A DNA stretch of 64,000 nt. It comes from Maribacter algarum (ex Zhang et al. 2020). Its GTDB lineage: Bacteria > Bacteroidota > Bacteroidia > Flavobacteriales > Flavobacteriaceae. Of the stretch, positions 8,044-18,049 are shown in pieces. The stretch covers positions 2,002,492 through 2,066,491 of the forward strand of contig NZ_VATY01000001.1 in assembly GCF_005885635.1 (NCBI RefSeq), written 5' to 3'. The position numbers and the translations under genes are program-made. The notes below the pieces were generated by a model. That model ran no database searches, had not been told where the DNA came from, and was given only the letters and a program-made list of their open reading frames with translations. The stretch's first letter is position 1, and each line of letters begins with the position of its first letter.

Positions 8044-10191
8044 ATGAAGAAGAATTTCGCTTATGGCTTATTTGCATTGTTAATTGCGGTTGCTTCATGC
8101 AGCTTTACAAATAAGACCTTTGAAAATGATGATAAAGATAAATTGTTGATTGACTTAATCACTTATGTTTTGTCAAAAGGACATTATGAACCCAAAGATA
8201 TTGATGACGATTTTTCAGTGAATGTCTTCGAGGATTTTATTGATGTCATTGATCCCACAAAACGGTATTTTTTAGAATCTGACATCAAAGAGTTTGAGCA
8301 GCAAAAATTTCAAATAGATGACCAGATTAAAAATACCGACATCACGTTTTTTAATGTTGTACACGATCGTTTGGTGCAACGAATGACCGACGCGCAAGCA
8401 ATTTACCAAGAAGTGCTTGAACAGCCTTTTGATTATTCAAAAGAGGAAACAATTGACATAGCTTATGATAAAATGTCTTTCGCTACTTCTAGAGATGAGT
8501 TGAAAGAACGTTGGAGACAACAGCTGAAATATGCTACACTAAATACTTATGACTCCAAGATTTCGCATGCATATGAAGATGGGGAAACTGCCAAGGCTCA
8601 TGGTCATGCTGAAAATGAAAAGGCAATGTCTGTGGAGGAGGCCGAATCATCCTCTAGAGAATCTACAAGAAAAACATTAGCTGAATTTTTCGATTTTGTT
8701 GATGATTTAGAACGTAAAGATTGGTTTGTTCAGTATATTAATACTATTGTGGATGAGTTTGACCCACATACGTATTATTTCGCGCCTGATGATAAAGACA
8801 AGTTCGACGCAAGTATGTCAGGTAAATTTGAAGGAATTGGTGCTCGTTTACAGAAAAAGCCTGAAGGAGCTAAAATAACCGATATCATATCTGGAGGGCC
8901 TGTTTGGAGAGATTCACGTTTAGAAGTAGGTGATCTCATTATGAAAGTAGGTCAAGATGGTGAAGAGCCTGTTGATATTGTTGGTATGCGTTTAGATGAT
9001 GCTATTAAAATGATTAAAGGACCCGAAGGTACAGTTGTTGATTTAACGGTACGAAAGATAGATGGTTCACAAGAGGTTATATCTTTGACTAGAGATGTTG
9101 TTGAGCTGGAGGAGTCTTTTGCTAAGTCGGCGAATATCAAGAAAGAAAATCAAAAATTCGGACTAATTCACTTACCCAAGTTCTATGTAGACTTTGATGA
9201 CTACAGTGAGCGCAATGCTGCAACCGATGTAGCAAAGGAAGTGGAGCGATTAAAGCAAGAAGGTGTTGAAGGTTTGATTTTAGATCTTCGCGATAATGGT
9301 GGAGGTTCTTTGAAAACTGTTGTAGAAATGGGCGGACTTTTTATAAAGGATGGCCCAATTGTTCAAGTGCAATCATCAGGAAAAGATAAGGATGTATATG
9401 ATGATAAAGATGAACGTATACAATGGGATGGTCCACTCGTAATATTAGTTAACGAGCTTTCTGCTTCTGCCTCTGAAATTTTAGCTGCTGCTATGCAAGA
9501 TTATAAAAGAGCTGTTGTTATAGGAAGTAAACAGACTTTTGGAAAAGGAACAGTTCAAAATGTTATTGATCTGAATAATATTGTTCGAAGCAACGAAAAC
9601 GGTGATTTGGGCGCTTTGAAATTGACGACCCAGAAGTTTTATAGAATAAACGGAGGCTCTACACAATTGGAAGGTGTTAAAAGTGATGTAGTGGTTCCAG
9701 ACAAGTACAGTTATATTGATATCGGAGAAAGAGATCAATCAAACCCTTTGAAATGGGATAAAATTACTCCGGCAGAATACGACTTTTGGGATGGCTATAT
9801 CGATTATGATCAAACTATCGCAAATAGCACGAAGCGAATGGCTGCTAATCCTCAAATAAAACTGATTGAGGAGAATGCACAATGGATCAAGTCTCAGCAA
9901 GATGAAACTGTGATTTCCTTGAACTATGAAGCCTATAAAAGTGAAAAGGAAAAAGACAACAAGAAGTCTGACTATTTCAAGAAGATGAATGATTATGATT
10001 CTAAACTTACCTTCGAATCATTGAAGTATGAGCAAGAGCTATTTACTCAAGACTCGGTTTTACGTGAAAAGAGAAATCGTTGGCACAAGAATTTGGCTAA
10101 GGATGTTTATGTTGAAGAAGCGGTTAATGTGCTGCAAGATTTGAAAATCAACAACATTAAAAATGGTAAATTGGCCAGCGTAAAAGGATAA
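8044..10191 (+). CDS. Carboxy-terminal processing protease (Prc/Tsp-like, S41A), lipoprotein
   Basis: Start chosen at 8044 rather than a TTG 81 bases upstream, because the 715-residue product then opens with a lipoprotein signal (hydrophobic segment to AVASC, lipidated Cys near residue 19). An all-helical N-terminal region with a Tsp-type arrangement (about 60-230) leads to a PDZ domain (about 250-340). The S41 protease domain follows, with LRDNGGGS, the catalytic SASASE serine and the FGKGTVQ lysine about 25 residues later, a serine-lysine dyad as in E. coli Prc. A DUF3340-like C-terminal region completes the protein. The family degrades or trims periplasmic proteins from their C-termini. 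A strong terminator follows. Confidence 0.92.
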   Translation: MKKNFAYGLFALLIAVASCSFTNKTFENDDKDKLLIDLITYVLSKGHYEPKDIDDDFSVNVFEDFIDVIDPTKRYFLESDIKEFEQQKFQIDDQIKNTDITFFNVVHDRLVQRMTDAQAIYQEVLEQPFDYSKEETIDIAYDKMSFATSRDELKERWRQQLKYATLNTYDSKISHAYEDGETAKAHGHAENEKAMSVEEAESSSRESTRKTLAEFFDFVDDLERKDWFVQYINTIVDEFDPHTYYFAPDDKDKFDASMSGKFEGIGARLQKKPEGAKITDIISGGPVWRDSRLEVGDLIMKVGQDGEEPVDIVGMRLDDAIKMIKGPEGTVVDLTVRKIDGSQEVISLTRDVVELEESFAKSANIKKENQKFGLIHLPKFYVDFDDYSERNAATDVAKEVERLKQEGVEGLILDLRDNGGGSLKTVVEMGGLFIKDGPIVQVQSSGKDKDVYDDKDERIQWDGPLVILVNELSASASEILAAAMQDYKRAVVIGSKQTFGKGTVQNVIDLNNIVRSNENGDLGALKLTTQKFYRINGGSTQLEGVKSDVVVPDKYSYIDIGERDQSNPLKWDKITPAEYDFWDGYIDYDQTIANSTKRMAANPQIKLIEENAQWIKSQQDETVISLNYEAYKSEKEKDNKKSDYFKKMNDYDSKLTFESLKYEQELFTQDSVLREKRNRWHKNLAKDVYVEEAVNVLQDLKINNIKNGKLASVKG

Positions 10192-10210
10192 TTTCTATAA
10201 GGATATACAT

Positions 10211-10245
10211 AAAAAAAGCCCCGCTCAATGAGCGGGGCTTTTTTT
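10211..10245. terminator. Bidirectional terminator between prc-like gene and msrA
   Basis: A GC-rich stem (core GCCCCGCTC, 16 pairs including flanking A/T pairs, 3-base loop at 10227-10229) is flanked by seven A's on the left and a T-run on the right. It therefore works for both converging transcripts. Confidence 0.92.
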
Positions 10246-10266
10246 ATAGAAGTTTAAGAAGGATTG

Positions 10267-10818
10267 TCAACTTGAAACTTTCCTCAATTTACTTGCATGC
10301 ATCTTGCGAAGCTTTGCAAGCTTGGGAGTAATAACAGCACTACAATACCCCTGTGATTTATTATTAGCGTAGTAGTCTTGATGATATTCCTCCGCATCAT
10401 AAAATACACCAAGCGGACTGATTTCCGTTACGATAGGGTCTTCAAAGTAGGATGTCATTTCTTTCAACACCAGTTCTGAGACTTCCTTTTGTTTTTCATT
10501 ATGGTAGTAGATTACCGAACGGTATTGCGTACCCACGTCACCACCTTGTCTATTTAAGGTTGTTGGGTCATGACTGGTCATAAAAACTTCTAAAATATCA
10601 CGAAACGAAATTACCTCGGCATCGAAAGATACCTGAATTACTTCTGCATGGCCTGTTAGGCCTGAGCAAACTTCACGATAGGTTGGTTTACCTGGTGCAA
10701 TTCCACCAGTGTATCCCGATATTATTTTTTCGATACCATTGATTTGCTGAAAAACTGCTTCAACACACCAAAAACATCCACCACCAATAGTTGCAATTTC
10801 TAAACTTTTATTATCCAT
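10267..10818 (-). CDS. msrA: Peptide methionine (S)-S-oxide reductase MsrA
   Basis: A 183-residue enzyme reducing the S-epimer of methionine sulfoxide in proteins. The catalytic motif GCFWC is at residues 14-18, with Cys15 the nucleophile. The family blocks YTGG, HAEV, GTQYRSVIY and AEEYHQDY follow in order. There is no signal peptide, so it should be cytoplasmic. Its ATG overlaps the msrB stop by eight bases, so the two are co-translated, and together they repair both epimers. A third methionine sulfoxide reductase-like gene lies near 20 kb. Confidence 0.97.
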   Translation of the reverse strand: MDNKSLEIATIGGGCFWCVEAVFQQINGIEKIISGYTGGIAPGKPTYREVCSGLTGHAEVIQVSFDAEVISFRDILEVFMTSHDPTTLNRQGGDVGTQYRSVIYYHNEKQKEVSELVLKEMTSYFEDPIVTEISPLGVFYDAEEYHQDYYANNKSQGYCSAVITPKLAKLRKMHASKLRKVSS

Positions 10819-11272
10819 TATTTACCTCCTCTTTTTCAATAATCATAGATTCTGAATTGATACAATAACGCAATCCGCTTGGTTCGGGTCCATCTGGGAA
10901 AACATGTCCTAAATGTCCATCGCAGGTATTGCACATGACTTCTACGCGGACCATACCGAATGCGGTATCCTTCTCGTATTGAATCGCATTTTCTTTAATT
11001 GGCTCGGTGAAACTTGGCCATCCAGTTCCTGACTCGAATTTAATCGACGAATCAAACAATGGTGTGCCGCAGCAAACACAATTGTATTTTCCGGTGTCGT
11101 GAATGTGACACAATTCTCCGGAGTGTGGTCTTTCAGTCCCTTTGAGCCGCGTAATTCTAAATTGTTCTGGTGTCAAAATTTCTCGCCACTCAGCTTCTGC
11201 TTTTTCCACTCGAGTATCAGGGCTAGGGTTTCCTTTTGTTGCAAAATGAATAACATCTTTCCATGTAAGCAT
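10811..11272 (-). CDS. msrB: Peptide methionine (R)-S-oxide reductase MsrB
   Basis: A 153-residue enzyme if started at the ATG at 11272, which is preceded by an A/G-rich GGAAAAAG and gives the usual family length. An in-frame ATG 51 bases upstream would add 17 unconserved residues. Two zinc-binding CxxC pairs are visible (CVCCG and CNTCDG), the substrate region is HLGHVFPDG, and the catalytic cysteine is in RYCINS near the C-terminus. It reduces the R-epimer of methionine sulfoxide, complementing MsrA, which overlaps it downstream. No export signal is present. Confidence 0.96.
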   Translation of the reverse strand: MLTWKDVIHFATKGNPSPDTRVEKAEAEWREILTPEQFRITRLKGTERPHSGELCHIHDTGKYNCVCCGTPLFDSSIKFESGTGWPSFTEPIKENAIQYEKDTAFGMVRVEVMCNTCDGHLGHVFPDGPEPSGLRYCINSESMIIEKEEVNNG

Positions 11273-11432
11273 AATCTTTTTCCTTTCTTTTTTAGTCGGA
11301 TTTATAGATAAACAAATCCCCATCCAAGGTAAAAAAAGTAAATGGGGAAATACAATTTATTAGTCGAAATTTAGGCTAATATCTTACAGGATTATCAGAA
11401 GGATTTCCATTGAAATTACAGTAAATTTGGCC

Positions 11433-12245
11433 ATGCGAAAAAGTGTAAAAAACCGAACAATCTATACGGTATTGTTATTGATTTGTCTTGTGGGCTTTTG
11501 GCTCTTCGAAAATTTCTACACACCGGATACCTATACTTCTCCTGACGGACAAAGTATACAAACAGATATGCCTTCTTATGTGCTTCCGACATCGACAACG
11601 GGTGCAATTGTTAATCATGACTACTATTCACTTTCGTACAATGAGCCGTTTGAACAAGCGGAATGGGTGGCTTATCCTTTAGAAAAGAAGCATTTGACTT
11701 ATGATGACCGCAAGCGACCCTATTTTATAGAAGATCCTAAGGTAAAAACGAAATCTGCGGATTGGCGAAATTATAAGGGCTCAGGATATGACAGAGGACA
11801 TCTCTGCCCAGCAGGAGATCGACGTTTTTCTGAGTATGCTTACAACGAAACCTTTTATACGAGTAATATAAGTCCGCAGAATAGAGAGTTTAATGCAGGG
11901 GTCTGGAATCAATTAGAAATAAAAACACGTCAATGGGTAAAGAAAAATGGTACCCATTTCATTATTACAGGAGGTGTTCTTGAAAGTGGCTTAGATGAGA
12001 TAGGAGAGGAAGGTGTTGATGTTCCTCGTTACTATTATAAAATAATTGCTAAAGGAAGTTCGAAAGATTTAAAGGCAATTGCATTTTTAATGCAGAACCG
12101 GCCTAGTAACAAATCCATCAAACAATTTGTTGTAAGCATTGATGAAATAGAAAAACGAACTGGAATAGATTTTTTCAGTGAACTACCGGATGAAGCAGAG
12201 GATAAGTTAGAAAGCAAAATTCGGATTCAGAATTGGAAGTTTTAA
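11433..12245 (+). CDS. Membrane-anchored DNA/RNA non-specific endonuclease (NUC family)
   Basis: Start set at the ATG at 11433; the frame also opens at a TTG two codons earlier. The 270-residue product has one N-terminal hydrophobic helix (about residues 10-28) that is either an uncleaved anchor or signal. It is followed by a beta-beta-alpha-metal nuclease domain. The catalytic motif DRGHLCPAGDR is at about residue 118-128, with the histidine as general base. The downstream NREFNAGVWNQLE stretch carries the metal-binding asparagine. Relatives degrade both DNA and RNA outside the cytoplasm. It is convergent with rodA and the stops overlap by four bases. Confidence 0.92.
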   Translation: MRKSVKNRTIYTVLLLICLVGFWLFENFYTPDTYTSPDGQSIQTDMPSYVLPTSTTGAIVNHDYYSLSYNEPFEQAEWVAYPLEKKHLTYDDRKRPYFIEDPKVKTKSADWRNYKGSGYDRGHLCPAGDRRFSEYAYNETFYTSNISPQNREFNAGVWNQLEIKTRQWVKKNGTHFIITGGVLESGLDEIGEEGVDVPRYYYKIIAKGSSKDLKAIAFLMQNRPSNKSIKQFVVSIDEIEKRTGIDFFSELPDEAEDKLESKIRIQNWKF

Positions 12246-13525
12246 ATACCCTCTTTTAAACGATTTGAATCAAGCTTCAAGAAGATAAACAACAAGATTG
12301 TAAAGAACAGGAGTCCTGAGCCACCATAACTAAAAAATGGTAGTGGAATACCAATAGTGGGAAGTATTCCGATTACCATTCCGATGTTTATGAAATAGTG
12401 AATAAACAGGATTGAGATTACCCCGTACCCGTACATGCGACTAAACGGATTCTTCTGTCGTTCTGCCAAATAAACAAGTCGCAAAAGCATCAAAGTGAAA
12501 AGTAAAACTACTGTTGTAGTTCCTACAAACCCCCATTCTTCACCCACGGTGCTAAAAATGTAATCAGTTTCCTGTTCGGGTACAAAATCTCCTTTTGTAC
12601 GGGTTCCTTCTAAAAAGCCTTTTCCAAAGAAACCACCGGACTCAATTGCTTTTTCAGACTGGTAGGTGTTGTACCCTATAGTTTTTCTAATTTTCTCTAA
12701 CTTTACTGGGTCTTTTTCTAAGCGAAGCCATAAGCTGAAACGGTCGCGGTGCCGTTGTTCAAAAACATTATTGAACACAAAATTTACGGATAAGGAAAAG
12801 AGTATTGCTATTACAGCAATTGAAATCATTGGAAAAACTGGCACTTTAAAAGTCTTTCTTTTTAACAACAAGAAAAGAACAATAAATAAGGCTAGAAATA
12901 TACTTACCCATATTGTTCCGAACATAAGTGTTGTAATAAAAACCAAAACGGCTAGAAATGCAAAACCAAGATAATATAGGGGTAGTCCTTCTCGGAAGAT
13001 AACGAATACCATTGCGAAAAATACCAAGGCACTACCAGGATCCGGTTGCGGAACAATCAATATTACTGGGATTAGAAGTACCAAAAAGGCATATAGTTGG
13101 TCTTTTCTTCGTTTTATATCGGTTTGTATATCACTTAGGTATTTTGCCAGCGCAAGTGCTGTGGCGACTTTGGCCAACTCCGAGGGCTGTAAGTTGAAAA
13201 AGCCAAGGTCATACCATGAGGTAGCCCCAGCAATCGTCTTTCCGAAAGGATAGAGACCTAAAAGCAAAACCATCGCTATGATGTAAAGAACACTTGAAAA
13301 TCGTTCATAGAAACTAGCTTCGAGGGCGAGAACTAGAATAATCGCACCAAAAGTTACTCCAATAAAAAATAGTTGTTTGCCATGAAGTGTGCTAAAATCA
13401 AAAATCGAAAGATTCTCATCGGTAAATGTACTGGAATAGATATTTACCCACCCTATCGTTAGAAGTGCTAGATAAATAAAAACGGTAAGCCAATCGATAC
13501 GTTTTAGGACACTTTTGCCAGCCAT
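12242..13525 (-). CDS. rodA: Rod-shape-determining protein RodA (SEDS glycosyltransferase)
   Basis: A 427-residue polytopic SEDS-family peptidoglycan polymerase that extends lateral-wall glycan strands with PBP2. Family signatures include GATSWYDLG and LQPSELAK near residue 110-125, VPEQETDYIFS near residue 300, and the C-terminal PFFSYGGSGL block. It is the last gene of the mre-mrd operon, starting seven bases after mrdA. A long loop around residue 240-310 contains HRDRFSLWLRLEKDP, as in Bacteroidota homologues. Confidence 0.96.
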   Translation of the reverse strand: MAGKSVLKRIDWLTVFIYLALLTIGWVNIYSSTFTDENLSIFDFSTLHGKQLFFIGVTFGAIILVLALEASFYERFSSVLYIIAMVLLLGLYPFGKTIAGATSWYDLGFFNLQPSELAKVATALALAKYLSDIQTDIKRRKDQLYAFLVLLIPVILIVPQPDPGSALVFFAMVFVIFREGLPLYYLGFAFLAVLVFITTLMFGTIWVSIFLALFIVLFLLLKRKTFKVPVFPMISIAVIAILFSLSVNFVFNNVFEQRHRDRFSLWLRLEKDPVKLEKIRKTIGYNTYQSEKAIESGGFFGKGFLEGTRTKGDFVPEQETDYIFSTVGEEWGFVGTTTVVLLFTLMLLRLVYLAERQKNPFSRMYGYGVISILFIHYFINIGMVIGILPTIGIPLPFFSYGGSGLLFFTILLFIFLKLDSNRLKEGI

Positions 13526-13531
13526 GCGAAT

Positions 13532-15448
13532 TTATTTAGAAGGGTTTTCCTCCGTTTTTGGTTTTATGGCATGTAAACTCCTCCAATTGTATTCATTGAT
13601 TTTGAAAGGTTCACCACTATAGGGCTTGGCATATTCGGACTCTAAAGTTGTTGATAACATAACCTTTTCAAGGTCCTTTCTAGTGATTTCCCTTTTAATA
13701 TATTTCTCAATTAGCAAGGATGCGATATGACCGGCATATCGACCTCCATAATATCCATTTTCAATAAATACTGCAATAGCAATCTTGGGATTCTCGACGG
13801 GCGCAAATGCGACAAAAACAGAATGGTCGGTCAATTGCGTCTTAACACTATCGATAATGGTAAAGTTTTCAACGGTTCCTGTTTTTCCGGCAATTTCGAT
13901 ATCAGGTATTTGTACGTATTCTGCTGTACCTTTTTTGTATACATCTGCCATTCCTCTGATAACAGGATCAAAGTGTTTTTTGTCAATGGTAGTATGCTTT
14001 GGTTTGACAAAGTCGGGAATGCTAATGTCAGTTCCAGCAACTTTCTTGATTACATGTGGCGTGAAGTAGTGACCTCGATTAGCAATAGCTGCAGTCATGT
14101 TGGCTAATTGAATTGGCGTCACAGAAACTTCTCCTTGCCCAATAGAGTTCGAAATAATATAAGATGAAGACCAACGATTATCCCCGTACCATTTGTCATA
14201 ATATTCTTTGGTAGGAATTCTACCTTTTCTACCAGTATGGAGATCTGAACCTAAATAATCTCCGAGACCGAAACTTTTGATGTGCTTAGACCACACATCT
14301 TGGGCCTCGTCGGTAGTGGTATATTTTTCATATATTTTTCGAAAGGTATTTGCAAAATATGCGTTACACGATTTATAAATACCCACGTTCATATTTCTAG
14401 TACCGCCACCACAATGACAACCTCGAAGTGTTCTACCCACATAGAAACCATTATAACACTTGAAACTTGTACTCGGAACTATTACCCCTTCTTGTAATGC
14501 GACTAAAGCATTAAGAGTCTTAAATGGAGACCCTGGAGAAGCCTCGGCTAAAATTGATCGATCGAAAGTTGGTTTGGAAATCGTATCATAGTGCAGTTTG
14601 CTGTAGTTTTTAGAACGTTTTCGCCCTACCAATAATGATGGTTCATAAGTCGGACCTGAAATCATGGTTAAGATTTCCCCCGAGCTAGGTTCTATTGCTA
14701 CGATTCCTCCGCGCTTTCCATGCATCAAGCGTTCACCATATTCTTGTAGTTCTTTGTCTATGGTAATATGAATCTCTTTTCCTTGGACAGGCTGTACGTC
14801 CAAAACGCCATCTTTGTATTTACCAATATCCCTATTAAACCTATCTTTTTGAATGTATTGTACGCCTTTGCTCCCTCTTAGGGTATCTTCATATACTTTT
14901 TCGATTCCAGTTCGACCAGTCAACTCTCCCTGTACATAGTTTGGGTTTTTGGCCAAATCACGTTCATTAACCTCACTAATATACCCTAAGACATTTGCAG
15001 AGGCGTTGGTCGCATAGTATCGGAGAGAACGTTTTTGAATGTAGAACCCAGGGTATCGGCGCATTTTTTCCTGTAACCGCGCATAATCTTGTTTGGAAAG
15101 TTGAGGAACCAAAACAGACGGGAGTCTTGGAGAATATATTCGTGCCCTTCTTAGTTCCTTTTTGAATTTTTCTTTTTCAATATCCAGCAATTGACAGAAT
15201 TCAAGTGTATCAAGGGCTTTTACCTCTCTCGGAATTACCATGACATCATAGGCCGGATCGTTTCCCACTAATAGTTTACCATACCTATCATAAATATAAC
15301 CTCGCTCTGGGTAGTCGTAGATTGCTTTAATAGCAGGATCTTCCATTAATTGATCTGCAGAAAAACTAAATATTTGCAAATAGGAAAGTCTCCCTATAAA
15401 AGTGAGTCCTATAATTACAATAATCGATGAAAGTAGAAGTTTTTTCAT
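13532..15448 (-). CDS. mrdA: Penicillin-binding protein 2 (elongasome transpeptidase)
   Basis: A 638-residue class B PBP. It has an N-terminal transmembrane helix (residues 3-22), a pedestal/dimerisation domain (about 45-215, with the GYISEVNERD and GRTGIEK blocks) and a C-terminal transpeptidase domain. The active-site serine is in SPGSPFK (SxxK), the second motif is SCN and the third is KTGT. It cross-links peptidoglycan in the periplasm as partner of RodA. It lies in the purH-mreBCD-mrdA-rodA run with the usual order for the elongasome. Confidence 0.96.
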   Translation of the reverse strand: MKKLLLSSIIVIIGLTFIGRLSYLQIFSFSADQLMEDPAIKAIYDYPERGYIYDRYGKLLVGNDPAYDVMVIPREVKALDTLEFCQLLDIEKEKFKKELRRARIYSPRLPSVLVPQLSKQDYARLQEKMRRYPGFYIQKRSLRYYATNASANVLGYISEVNERDLAKNPNYVQGELTGRTGIEKVYEDTLRGSKGVQYIQKDRFNRDIGKYKDGVLDVQPVQGKEIHITIDKELQEYGERLMHGKRGGIVAIEPSSGEILTMISGPTYEPSLLVGRKRSKNYSKLHYDTISKPTFDRSILAEASPGSPFKTLNALVALQEGVIVPSTSFKCYNGFYVGRTLRGCHCGGGTRNMNVGIYKSCNAYFANTFRKIYEKYTTTDEAQDVWSKHIKSFGLGDYLGSDLHTGRKGRIPTKEYYDKWYGDNRWSSSYIISNSIGQGEVSVTPIQLANMTAAIANRGHYFTPHVIKKVAGTDISIPDFVKPKHTTIDKKHFDPVIRGMADVYKKGTAEYVQIPDIEIAGKTGTVENFTIIDSVKTQLTDHSVFVAFAPVENPKIAIAVFIENGYYGGRYAGHIASLLIEKYIKREITRKDLEKVMLSTTLESEYAKPYSGEPFKINEYNWRSLHAIKPKTEENPSK

Positions 15449-15547
15449 CTTTTTGTTTTAAGCTTTTTTTTAGAGGTCAGATGTAACCTTAGATAATTAA
15501 AAACATCATTCCCACTTATGTTAACTATTTTTTTAATCATGTCGATT

Positions 15548-16057
15548 TCATTCTTTTCTTACGCTAAAAAGAGAACCAAATAATAAACAAAGTACCAAGG
15601 TAGCTGCACTAATTGAGACAACTTTTTTCAAAATTAATAGCAAATTAGAAAAGCTGAAAATCTCCAGAGTAAAGAAAACCAAGTGGTGTACTACTATTAA
15701 TAACGCTAAAAATGTGAATTGTTGTACCCTCGTCGCATTACCTAATTTGAAACTTTGAAACTCATAGTTCACACCAAAAACAAAACGCATTATTGCTGGT
15801 CTCAGATAAGCTATAGTTATGGTTGATGCAGCATTAATTGCCATGGTATCTGAAAAGAAATCAATTGAAAGGCCTAACAAAAAACTAAGCCCGATAAACG
15901 CAGCTCTATTTTGTTTGATAGGATACCAATACAAAAATAAGATGTATACCATCGGATTGATAAACCCAAAAAAGTTCAACCTATTGAATACAAGAACCTG
16001 CACTAAAACAAGTAGCGCAAATCGAATAACATTGATGAAGTATGAATTACTAATCAT
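15548..16057 (-). CDS. mreD: Rod shape-determining protein MreD
   Basis: A 169-residue hydrophobic protein with five or so predicted helices, recognisable mainly by size, hydropathy and position directly after mreC. The mreC stop overlaps its ATG by eight bases. Blocks such as LSIDFFSD in the middle match Bacteroidota MreD proteins as I recall them. It bridges MreC and the membrane elongasome. Sequence conservation of the family is low, so the call rests strongly on synteny. Confidence 0.9.
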   Translation of the reverse strand: MISNSYFINVIRFALLVLVQVLVFNRLNFFGFINPMVYILFLYWYPIKQNRAAFIGLSFLLGLSIDFFSDTMAINAASTITIAYLRPAIMRFVFGVNYEFQSFKLGNATRVQQFTFLALLIVVHHLVFFTLEIFSFSNLLLILKKVVSISAATLVLCLLFGSLFSVRKE

Positions 16058-16868
16058 TACTTTCGGTCTCTTCTTGTAATTCTATAATTTCTTCTCTATC
16101 CGTATTACTCACGATATATACATTTTTGATATTTGTCATATCATTGAATAGGGCAACCTCAATATTCCAAAAGCTCTTTGAGTCATTGAGGTCAAACTTT
16201 TTAATAGTTCCTATGGGAACATTTTCAGGAAAAATACTGCTCATGCCTCCAGTTACAATGGTGTCACCAATAACCAACGGCACTAGACGTGGAATATCTA
16301 CTAATTGAACTGTATTATAGTTGCTAGCATTCCAGGTTAGGGAGCCGAAATTATTCGTGTTTTTTAGTTTAGCATTGATATTCGAATTCTCGTTTAGGAT
16401 ACTTTGTACAGTAGCATGTTTTTTCGATACGTTTTCTACTATTCCAAGAATGCCTTCTGGGGTAATAATACCCATATCAGGCTTAACACTATCCTTTCTT
16501 CCTTTATTTATAGTTATATAATTACGTTGATTGGCGTAGCTGTTTTTTATGACTTGGCCTGAAGTAACGGTATAAGTCATTAGAACAGAATCCAACTGAA
16601 CCGCAATAGAATCTTTTTTATTAAACAGTTGGTGGCGAAGCCACTCGTTTTCTTCAACTAATTTTTTGTTTTCCTTTTCTAAATCAAAGTAGGAGGTAAT
16701 ACCATAAGAGGTTTCATAGATATTTCCCGTAATCCAGCTTGAAGAGTTAAAAAAACTTGATTGATGGTAAGAATGCGATTGAATTGTAAAACCCAAAGAG
16801 ACGATCATCAAAAAGATATAAAGAATGAAATTCTTATACCGTAAGATAAAGTTGATAATCTGCTGCAT
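16050..16868 (-). CDS. mreC: Rod shape-determining protein MreC
   Basis: A 272-residue bitopic protein: one transmembrane helix (residues 12-28), a coiled-coil segment with KENKKLVEENEWLRHQL-type heptads (about 63-85), then the beta-rich MreC domain with MGIITPEGILGIVENVS and DTIVTGGMSSIFPENVPIG blocks. It organises PBP2 and RodA in the periplasm. It starts 87 bases after mreB and overlaps mreD. The length is normal. Confidence 0.95.
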   Translation of the reverse strand: MQQIINFILRYKNFILYIFLMIVSLGFTIQSHSYHQSSFFNSSSWITGNIYETSYGITSYFDLEKENKKLVEENEWLRHQLFNKKDSIAVQLDSVLMTYTVTSGQVIKNSYANQRNYITINKGRKDSVKPDMGIITPEGILGIVENVSKKHATVQSILNENSNINAKLKNTNNFGSLTWNASNYNTVQLVDIPRLVPLVIGDTIVTGGMSSIFPENVPIGTIKKFDLNDSKSFWNIEVALFNDMTNIKNVYIVSNTDREEIIELQEETESND

Positions 16869-16955
16869 GCATCTTTAATTTTATGCGATGTTATCTAGAA
16901 GATAAAATCTATAAAAACGTAGGTAATAGTCAATCAGGGTTTTGGTTTGAAACTC

Positions 16956-17984
16956 CTATTTGATTAAAATACTCTTGTAGCGTTCTAAGTTTTTAAGGGC
17001 GATACCAGTACCTCTAACAACCGCTCTTAAGGGGTCCTCGGCTATATACACAGGTAGATCAGTTTTTTGTGATAGTCTTCTGTCTAAGCCACGTAACATA
17101 GAACCTCCGCCGGCTAAATAAATACCGGTATTATAAATATCAGCCGCTAACTCTGGTGGTGTTTGTGATAAGGTTTCCATAACCGCATCTTCAACACGTA
17201 GAATAGATTTATCCAACGCCTTCGCTATTTCACGATAGGAAATCTGAACTTGTTTTGGTTTTCCTGTCAACAAATCACGCCCTTGTACTGACTTCTCATC
17301 TGGAGGTGTTTGTAAGTCTTCCGTTGCCGAACCAATTTCGATTTTGATATTCTCAGCTGTACTTTCGCCAACATACAAGTTGTGTTGTGTACGCATGTAG
17401 TAAATGATATCATTGGTGAAAACATCACCTGCAATTTTGACGGACTTGTCGCAAACAATTCCGCCCAAGGCAATAACCGCGATTTCTGTAGTTCCACCAC
17501 CTATGTCAACGATCATGTTTCCTTTTGGCTGCATGATATCTAATCCGATACCAATTGCTGCTGCCATTGGTTCGTGAATCAAGTAAACTTCTTTACCATT
17601 TACACGTTCAGCGGATTCCTTTACCGCTCGCATTTCCACTTCTGTAATTCCTGAAGGAATACAAATCACCATTCGTAATGCAGGTGGGAACCATTTCTTT
17701 TTTAGAGCGGGAATGTTTTTGATAAACATATTGATCATCTTTTCAGATGCATCAAAATCTGCAATTACCCCATCTTTAAGAGGTCGAATCGTTTTTATGT
17801 TTTCATGAGTTTTACCTTGCATCATGTTAGCTTCTTTGCCAACTGCAATGATTTTACCAGAAATGCGGTCTCTGGCAACAATCGACGGACTGTCAACAAC
17901 GACTTTGTCCATGTGAATGATTAGAGTGTTCGCGGTACCTAAATCGATCGCGATTTCCTCGGTCAAGAAATCAAAAAATCCCAT
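16956..17984 (-). CDS. mreB: Rod shape-determining actin homologue MreB
   Basis: A 342-residue actin-fold ATPase that forms membrane-associated filaments guiding lateral wall synthesis. The phosphate-1 motif IDLGTANT is at residues 13-20, the connecting and phosphate-2 region is MIVDIGGGTTEIAV (about 156-169) and the adenosine motif is YLAGGGSMLRG near the C-terminus. It follows purH on the same strand (65-base gap) and precedes mreC, the usual order in Bacteroidota. Full length and intact. Confidence 0.98.
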   Translation of the reverse strand: MGFFDFLTEEIAIDLGTANTLIIHMDKVVVDSPSIVARDRISGKIIAVGKEANMMQGKTHENIKTIRPLKDGVIADFDASEKMINMFIKNIPALKKKWFPPALRMVICIPSGITEVEMRAVKESAERVNGKEVYLIHEPMAAAIGIGLDIMQPKGNMIVDIGGGTTEIAVIALGGIVCDKSVKIAGDVFTNDIIYYMRTQHNLYVGESTAENIKIEIGSATEDLQTPPDEKSVQGRDLLTGKPKQVQISYREIAKALDKSILRVEDAVMETLSQTPPELAADIYNTGIYLAGGGSMLRGLDRRLSQKTDLPVYIAEDPLRAVVRGTGIALKNLERYKSILIK

Positions 17985-18049
17985 TATTAATTCGTTTGGT
18001 TATGTTACATGTATGCGTGGGGTGCATTTCATCGACAAAAGTAGTAAAA